A program made the translations under genes and the position numbers. From an uncultured Candidatus Saccharibacteria bacterium (GTDB lineage Bacteria > Patescibacteriota > Saccharimonadia > Saccharimonadales > Saccharimonadaceae), in assembly GCA_947169915.1 (NCBI GenBank), contig CAMVRN010000001.1, positions 89,584-153,583 on the forward strand: a stretch of DNA of 64,000 nt, given 5' to 3'. Shown in pieces: positions 58,292-64,000 of the stretch. Below the pieces are notes generated by a model that had not been told where the DNA came from, searched no databases, and saw only the letters and a list, made by a program, of their open reading frames with translations. Positions within the stretch are counted from its first letter, which is position 1; each line of letters opens with the position of its first letter.

Positions 58292-60202
58292 TTATTTATT
58301 GGCAATTTCTTGAAGTGCTAAGTTTAATAGTTTTATGTTGAATTCTCTGTTATTTGATGATAACTCCCAAGTATTCTGATTGACGTCAGCGAGCTTTCGT
58401 TCTGGAAGGTTGAGTGTTTGGATTTTTTCGTTTTTATAGTATTCTGAACCGTCTGCCAATGACTGAATTAAATATTCCCAGTTTGAGCCTAGGACTTTTC
58501 TGGCGTTTTTGTATTTTTCCAGTTTATCTTTAATTTCATCTGAGTTGGCAGAGGAATTCATTTGTTTATCTAATAGACTAAGGTTTTCAAATCTAAATCT
58601 TTCAGTATCAAAATCTTCGGGTCTAAAGAATTTGTTTTTCTTACTTTGCCAATTAGATAATCTATCAGAATTTTCATATTCTAATACACTATATAAATGC
58701 TCAATAGAAAAGTTCTCGCCAGCTAGAATGTATTGCAAATATTCGCTGAAGTCATGAGAATTATCGGCAGTTTTGTCCAGAAAACTTTCTTGACACCCCA
58801 TGACTACTTTTATTAGTCTTGAATAATCTTTAATATTGATATTTGAGACGTTTTTGTGGTCATTGTAGTTTAAATTGAAGATGTCTTCAATGGCGATGTT
58901 TGTTAAAATATCTAAAATTGAATTATTGTATTCACCTTTTTCGTTGACAGATATATTATCAATTAACCCTATTGTTCTTTTAGTGCTACTGCGAATGTAA
59001 TTCCAGATGAGAGTAAGATTTATTCGTTTAGATATAGTATTGAGCTCGTCTAACGAAATTGCGTTGGTGCCAGGATTGTATATATCATTATTGCCTGAAT
59101 AGTCGTGTCTTGTTTTGAACAGTTCGGTCAAGATTTTTAGTATATCTGAATATTTCTCGTATTGAAGTAATACCCAGGATAGATATAATGAAGAGCTTGG
59201 GTCTAGGCCAATATCCATGTTGGCGAAGTATTTGTAAATCGTTTCAAAATCAGATAAGTATTGGACGAATTTTTCAGTAAACTCTTTGGCTTTTATAGCG
59301 TCGTTAAATACCTCGTTTTTATAGAAAGACATCCATTTGCCTACGCCGGTTTCTGGAAGTGTTAAGATATTGTTATCGTTTTTATAATAGGCGTTGAGGA
59401 AAATATAGATAACATTATTGATGCCGTGCTTGTCACGGTCTTCACCGTAAGCTTTATAATCTTCTAAATCTGTACTTAAGCCAGGATAATTGGCGATTTT
59501 GGCAATTTGTTGCTTGATTTCAAAGATGTTATCTCCGGTTTCTGCTAGCCTGATAGATTGAGAGAGAATGGAATAAAAAATGTCAGCTTGGGTTAATTGA
59601 ATAGATAAGGAATTGATGTTTAGAAAGTATTTCAGAGATTCGCTGATGTTACTATACTCTAACGAAATAAGTTTTACATTGTTTAGAATGTAGTTATAAA
59701 GGCCATCATACCAGCTTTCCTGATATCCACTCCAGGCATTATCTATTTGACTATTAATTCTGTCTATGGTTTTGGATATATCAACACTATAGCCTTGTGA
59801 ATTGAAATGATTTTCTAGACCGAGGTTGTATTTTAATTCTTCTGTTAAGTAAAATTCTTCCTGAAGGACGAATTCGTCATCGGAAAATAGTAATTTTGCG
59901 TTAATATCTTTAACCTCGTCGGAGCATTTTTGAGAGAGGATGGACAAGATGAGGATTAAACTCGTCAAACGTTGCTGACCGTCAATAACGTCATTGACTT
60001 TGGCTGAGCAGAAAGCCAAAGTGCCAATAAAGTAGTCGGATGAAGGGTTGTTTTTATACTGGCTAAATATATCATCTATAAATTTGTAGAGGTTTCTACC
60101 ATCGTTTTCCTGACCCCAGACATAATCTCTTTGATAATATGGAACGTTTATAATCTTATATTTGTTAAAGATTTCTTTTACGCTAATAAAATCATGCTTC
60201 AT
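58292..60202 (-). CDS. DUF262/GmrSD-like protein
   Basis: NVPYYQRDYVWGQE...DVIDGQQRLTSLILILSIL (DUF262); C-terminal FSIEHLYSV...FENLSLLDKQMNSS...KLEKYKNA resembling a divergent DUF1524. Confidence 0.88.
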   Translation of the reverse strand: MKHDFISVKEIFNKYKIINVPYYQRDYVWGQENDGRNLYKFIDDIFSQYKNNPSSDYFIGTLAFCSAKVNDVIDGQQRLTSLILILSILSQKCSDEVKDINAKLLFSDDEFVLQEEFYLTEELKYNLGLENHFNSQGYSVDISKTIDRINSQIDNAWSGYQESWYDGLYNYILNNVKLISLEYSNISESLKYFLNINSLSIQLTQADIFYSILSQSIRLAETGDNIFEIKQQIAKIANYPGLSTDLEDYKAYGEDRDKHGINNVIYIFLNAYYKNDNNILTLPETGVGKWMSFYKNEVFNDAIKAKEFTEKFVQYLSDFETIYKYFANMDIGLDPSSSLYLSWVLLQYEKYSDILKILTELFKTRHDYSGNNDIYNPGTNAISLDELNTISKRINLTLIWNYIRSSTKRTIGLIDNISVNEKGEYNNSILDILTNIAIEDIFNLNYNDHKNVSNINIKDYSRLIKVVMGCQESFLDKTADNSHDFSEYLQYILAGENFSIEHLYSVLEYENSDRLSNWQSKKNKFFRPEDFDTERFRFENLSLLDKQMNSSANSDEIKDKLEKYKNARKVLGSNWEYLIQSLADGSEYYKNEKIQTLNLPERKLADVNQNTWELSSNNREFNIKLLNLALQEIANK

Positions 60203-60210
60203 ATATCCTC

Positions 60211-61482
60211 CTAGTATTGATATGTATAATTATCTATTAATTTTTGATTGTAATTGACTTTGCCTGATAAATAGAGATAGGAAATATAATTGATGGCTAG
60301 AGTATAATGTCTGCCGTTTTCTTCCCAAATATAATCTTCGCCTGCGGCAACTTCTAGACAGGGGAGGAGGATGATTTCGCGTCCGACTCTCGTAGAATTG
60401 GGCAACCAACTGTAATTGTATATACCGTTGCGACATACTTTCGTAATGGTTTTTGCTAGAAATAGATTGAGTTCCTTGCTGCTATTCATCTCCTTTTTTA
60501 ATTTTTCCTGTTTTGCGATTAGCCTAAAAACGCTTCCGTGTGTGTCCATCAAAACAAAATCGTAGTCGTGATAGAAGCATAGGCCAAAATGCATTGAATA
60601 TGTAAGATAATTATTCATTTTTTTTAATTCAGTTTCGCTATTTTTCTCTAGAAATCCCGATATGCCGTTGTTTTTCTCACTTTGCGTAATCAGCGCTATA
60701 GGGTGTTCATTGTCTTTTTCATTGGATATGTTCAGTGCTTTTTTGTTGGTAGATAGCTGATTTCTACTATCAAAAACAAAAAGTGAATCAAGTGAGAAAC
60801 TTTTCCAAGAAACTAGTGGTTTTTCTTTTAGGTATTCTGCTTCATATTTTGCTTTTTCTGCTTCATATTTTGCTTTTTCTGCTTCATACAGGCGAATGGT
60901 TTTTTGTTCGCGTAATTCTTTGGCTTCGTCCATTAACTTTTTGATATAGTCCACGGCTAAAGTATAATGTCTGCCGTTTTCTTCCCAAATATAATCTTCG
61001 CCTGCGGCAACTTCTAGACAGGGGAGGAGGATGATTTCGCGTGGGAATGTATCTTTAGTCACTGCATATGTTTGGTTGAAAATGCCATTTGCAAAGATGG
61101 TCGTGATAATGGTGGCAGCAAATTGCGCACACTGTTTATTATTGACAAATAATTCTTTTAGTTTTTCATTTTTATAGTGTAGTAATGCATTATGTCCTGT
61201 GGAGACGATATCGTAGTCGTGGTAGAAGCAAGTTCCTGCTCCACCATTTCCATTTGATGCTATTGTCAAATAATTACTTACTTTCTTTTGAAGTATTTCA
61301 TTGTCAATTGGTAGATAATTGACTATTCCATTATTGAATTTTCCAGCTGTAACATTTGCTATATATCCTTCTGTTGGCTTGCTAACTGGGTTATACTGTT
61401 TTGCTGTTTTGGATAGTTTATGAGCTCCGCTCAATTCAAATAGGTTATCCAGTCTAAATGCTTTCCAAATAACTTCGCTCAT
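60211..61482 (-). CDS. Restriction-modification specificity (S) subunit with duplicated half-domains
   Basis: Two halves each W+F+LDNLF/LDSLF...; both contain EIILLPCLEVAAGEDYIWEENGRHYTLA; EAEKAKY heptad repeats between. Confidence 0.88.
   Translation of the reverse strand: MSEVIWKAFRLDNLFELSGAHKLSKTAKQYNPVSKPTEGYIANVTAGKFNNGIVNYLPIDNEILQKKVSNYLTIASNGNGGAGTCFYHDYDIVSTGHNALLHYKNEKLKELFVNNKQCAQFAATIITTIFANGIFNQTYAVTKDTFPREIILLPCLEVAAGEDYIWEENGRHYTLAVDYIKKLMDEAKELREQKTIRLYEAEKAKYEAEKAKYEAEYLKEKPLVSWKSFSLDSLFVFDSRNQLSTNKKALNISNEKDNEHPIALITQSEKNNGISGFLEKNSETELKKMNNYLTYSMHFGLCFYHDYDFVLMDTHGSVFRLIAKQEKLKKEMNSSKELNLFLAKTITKVCRNGIYNYSWLPNSTRVGREIILLPCLEVAAGEDYIWEENGRHYTLAINYISYLYLSGKVNYNQKLIDNYTYQY
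60301..60382. repeat. 82-bp exact direct repeat, copy 1 (within S subunit gene)
   Basis: agtataatgtctgccgttttcttcccaaat...gatttcgcgt identical to 60961-61042. Confidence 0.97.
60836..60888. repeat. 21-bp tandem repeat, ~2.5 copies (encodes EAEKAKY heptads)
   Basis: tctgcttcatattttgctttt x2 plus partial. Confidence 0.95.
60961..61042. repeat. 82-bp exact direct repeat, copy 2 (within S subunit gene)
   Basis: Identical to 60301-60382. Confidence 0.97.
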
Positions 61483-61484
61483 TG

Positions 61485-62969
61485 TTAGTCCTCGCTCAGA
61501 ATATTGACAATGTATTTTTCAAACGAGCCATCTTCGTCTTTGAAGTTATTATTTGCTTCATCTATAAGTTTCTGCTTTTCGGATAACATCTTTTTAATGG
61601 TAATATTTTCCAGCGTAATGTCAGCTTCTTCTTTGTCGGTCTTGATTCGGCTTGGATTAATTTGGGCGACAATCTCAAGTTCTTTATTTACTTCGTAGAA
61701 ATTGTTCCAGTTTCTGACGAATTGAGAGCTTGTAGTTTCAACTGATTTATTTTTCATTTTCTCAAAAAGTTCTTTTTTCTTTTTTTCATAGGTATGGTTC
61801 TTATCTACGAGACCGCTATCTTTCAAATAAATATAGCCAGTGTCTGTAAAATTGTAATACCTAATCTTATCGTCGGCAGAGTGTGGTTTATCTACGTTAA
61901 AGACAAAAATTGAAGCTGGCTGAGATTTGCCGCTGTCGGTAAACAAATCGTCTTGCATTTTAATGACGGATTCTAAAGTAGCGATATTTAAAATTCTTGA
62001 GAAGATGTCTTTTTTCTGACCAAATTTTTGTGGAGGAATAATTACGATAACCTTGGTGCCAGTCTCTGAATTTCCACTAATTAGTGAGATGTTTTTTTCA
62101 ACGATTTCTAGTGGTTTGTATTTGTCTTCGTAAGGGGGATTAAGGATTGCTTTGGTTGGCTGAATTCTTTCTTCTTGTTCTCCATTTTTAATTTTGAAGG
62201 AGGACTTTTCTAGTTTTAAAACATCTTCATTAAACAATAAGTGGTAGTTTAGTGATTTTAGTAGGAAATTAGCGAGACACAAGGTGACCATTTTTGAATC
62301 TACGTCACTCGCAATGATAGAGTTGTAGAGCTTTTTCTGATATTTGTTGTATTCTTCTTGGGTGATTAACTTGTTTGAAAGATCTTTATTCATGTCATTT
62401 AGCATTTTAGAATAGGAGAGCAAAGAGAATAGTCCAGTACCGCTACACAAATCAGCTATGATATCTTTTTTGTAATCTATATCTGCCAGGTCAATCATTA
62501 GTTGGGCTGCGAATACGGGAGTTAAGACGATACCGTCATCGCCAGTTTTGGCTTTTTTGTCTATTTCCATATAAAGGGTCTCAAAGAACAAATCTGATGG
62601 TTTGATGATGATGAAATCTTTTGAGATGAAATCCTCTACGAATTTTTTGAATTCTTTACGATTGCTGTCTAATTTCGTGTTGACACCTGCGATAGTTTGT
62701 AGTGAATCAAAGATGGCTGCTTTTGTTTTTGGGAGTAGGTTGAGGCTCTCAATGCCTTGTTTGGCCAGACTGATTAATTGATCGATTGGTCTAGTCTTTT
62801 CATCTGTGAAATTAATAATTGATGTCAGCTTATTGACGTTTTGAAAATCTGTATTGGTTTTTAGACAGAAAATAAGCATTGCGATAAAAATAGTTTTACT
62901 GTTTCTATTTATTTCTGGATCTAATTCATAAATACGTTGATTAAGGCTTTTGATTTGACGTAGTTCCAT
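61485..62969 (-). CDS. N6-adenine DNA methyltransferase (HsdM-like)
   Basis: IIADLCSGTGLFSLLSYSKM; AILNPPYEDKY (NPPY). Confidence 0.9.
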   Translation of the reverse strand: MELRQIKSLNQRIYELDPEINRNSKTIFIAMLIFCLKTNTDFQNVNKLTSIINFTDEKTRPIDQLISLAKQGIESLNLLPKTKAAIFDSLQTIAGVNTKLDSNRKEFKKFVEDFISKDFIIIKPSDLFFETLYMEIDKKAKTGDDGIVLTPVFAAQLMIDLADIDYKKDIIADLCSGTGLFSLLSYSKMLNDMNKDLSNKLITQEEYNKYQKKLYNSIIASDVDSKMVTLCLANFLLKSLNYHLLFNEDVLKLEKSSFKIKNGEQEERIQPTKAILNPPYEDKYKPLEIVEKNISLISGNSETGTKVIVIIPPQKFGQKKDIFSRILNIATLESVIKMQDDLFTDSGKSQPASIFVFNVDKPHSADDKIRYYNFTDTGYIYLKDSGLVDKNHTYEKKKKELFEKMKNKSVETTSSQFVRNWNNFYEVNKELEIVAQINPSRIKTDKEEADITLENITIKKMLSEKQKLIDEANNNFKDEDGSFEKYIVNILSED

Positions 62970-62989
62970 TTAAGCTCCTTGATTTAGTA

Positions 62990-64000
62990 TTATTCTTCAG
63001 ATTCTTTTTGGACTGGGATGTAAACCTTTTTTAGAGGGAACATATCGCGATATTTTTCATCTAACTTATCGTAATATTCCAGAAATAGTTTTACAAACTG
63101 GACACCATTAATACCTCTAATGATTGGGTTTTGTTCTAGATAATCTTTTGCATCTTTTGAATAATCTGAAAGGGCGACAAAGAATCCGTAATCTCCTTCA
63201 CGTAATGAACCTTTTAAGTTCCGGATGAGAGGCGATGAAATCTTTGAGTCTTGGCTTTTGGCTTGAACAACAATTCTTGGTGGCAGTTGTAATTCTCCTT
63301 GATAAGCAACGATGTCTTTACCTTCATCGCCCCCATGTTGTGAAATTTTTGTTCTATACCCCATTGCCTCTAATACATTTGCAACAAGTTCTTCGAAATC
63401 ATAGCCTTTAAGCTGTCTACTAATTTCTTTGATTATAAAATCTGTTGTGCTTTCTTGAATTTCTTCAGCTGTTACAGCTACGCTTTCGTCTTCTTCTGAA
63501 ATATCATTCACGACGTTGTTTTCTATGGCGGCCATGAATTCGTTCGCGTAGTTTTTTACCGTAAAAAGAGTTATAAAAGACCCAATTTCGTATAGTGCGC
63601 CTTGAGAAAAAGCGGTTCTTGGAAGTTGCTTGAGCCATTTTACTTTTCTTTGATGTACATAGTGGTTTGCTTTGCTATTAAAAGTGTAATCGCTTTCTAC
63701 TGTACCTATATTAATCATACGGTCACTTTTAGAAGGAAAAACTACATAATCACCAATTTGCATTTCGCAGGTAAATCTAAATAGAGTTCCGGAATTAGTA
63801 GCAATATTGCCTTTCTTAGCGTCTGGGTAGGTTGAGGTATATTTTTCTCGGAATGCGTCTCGGTTTTTTTCTACATTAGATAAATCACCGATTTTTTCCC
63901 AACCTATGGCAAGTGTATTTCTTTGCAGAAACAGATCATCGTTTATTTCTGGAGTGTGAATGCCCCAAATGTGTTTTTCTTCCATTATTTCGTTATTCAT
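62990..64000 (-). CDS. Mrr_cat-type restriction endonuclease with N-terminal PUA/EVE-like domain
   Basis: LEAMGYRTKISQHGGDEGKDIVAYQGELQLPPRIVVQAKSQ; N-term HIWGIHTPEINDDLFLQRNTLAIGWEKIGDL...GDYVVFPSKSDRMINIGTVESDY; ATG coincides with window edge. Confidence 0.85.
   Translation of the reverse strand: MNNEIMEEKHIWGIHTPEINDDLFLQRNTLAIGWEKIGDLSNVEKNRDAFREKYTSTYPDAKKGNIATNSGTLFRFTCEMQIGDYVVFPSKSDRMINIGTVESDYTFNSKANHYVHQRKVKWLKQLPRTAFSQGALYEIGSFITLFTVKNYANEFMAAIENNVVNDISEEDESVAVTAEEIQESTTDFIIKEISRQLKGYDFEELVANVLEAMGYRTKISQHGGDEGKDIVAYQGELQLPPRIVVQAKSQDSKISSPLIRNLKGSLREGDYGFFVALSDYSKDAKDYLEQNPIIRGINGVQFVKLFLEYYDKLDEKYRDMFPLKKVYIPVQKESEE

Noticed and set aside
60836-60888. Short tandem repeats considered as a CRISPR-like array
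   Set aside because: Contiguous 21-bp units without spacers, in frame in the S subunit gene; no cas genes in the window.
60301-61042. 82-bp repeats considered as a mobile element boundary
   Set aside because: Both copies are coding in the same frame at equivalent positions in the two halves of the S subunit; domain duplication explains them better.
1-64000. Alternative genetic code (TGA = Gly/Trp) as in some Patescibacteria
   Set aside because: Conserved proteins (TypA, LigA, HisS, enolase, Der) are full length under code 11 with no in-frame TGA needed.

Overview
The window looks like a chromosomal segment from a small-genome bacterium of Patescibacteria/Saccharibacteria (TM7) type. That lineage call is inferred from gene content and style and was not tested by any search. 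Standard code 11 is used. The first ~55 kb is mostly compact housekeeping and envelope genes: TypA, SecG, UvrC, enolase, LigA, HtpX/LemA, membrane pyrophosphatase, HisS, DsbA-like, CpsB/CpsCD/LCP, Der, YchF, several ABC exporters, FolD and MurB. There are eight tRNAs, each with an encoded CCA: Val-GAC, Lys-TTT, Leu-GAG, Gly-GCC, Phe-GAA, Leu-TAA, Cys-GCA and Lys-CTT. Two or three accessory zones abut tRNAs. (i) A low-GC ABC exporter plus AbrB cassette (20.9-22.6 kb) lies beside a tRNA-Gly surrounded by partial tRNA copies. (ii) A decayed recombinase tail lies beside tRNA-Phe. (iii) A defence-type island starts exactly at the 3' end of tRNA-Lys(CTT) and runs to the window end. It holds a recombinase remnant, an uncharacterised three-gene cassette (two paralogous N-terminal domains flanking a HEPN-like protein, all with apparent winged-helix C-termini), HsdS and CDF gene debris, and an operon of PUA/EVE-like+Mrr nuclease, N6-adenine methylase, S subunit with exact internal repeats, and a GmrSD/DUF262-like protein. 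A recurrent signal is an extended -10 box (TGnTATAAT) sitting 6-9 nt upstream of start codons without a Shine-Dalgarno, which suggests widespread leaderless transcription.
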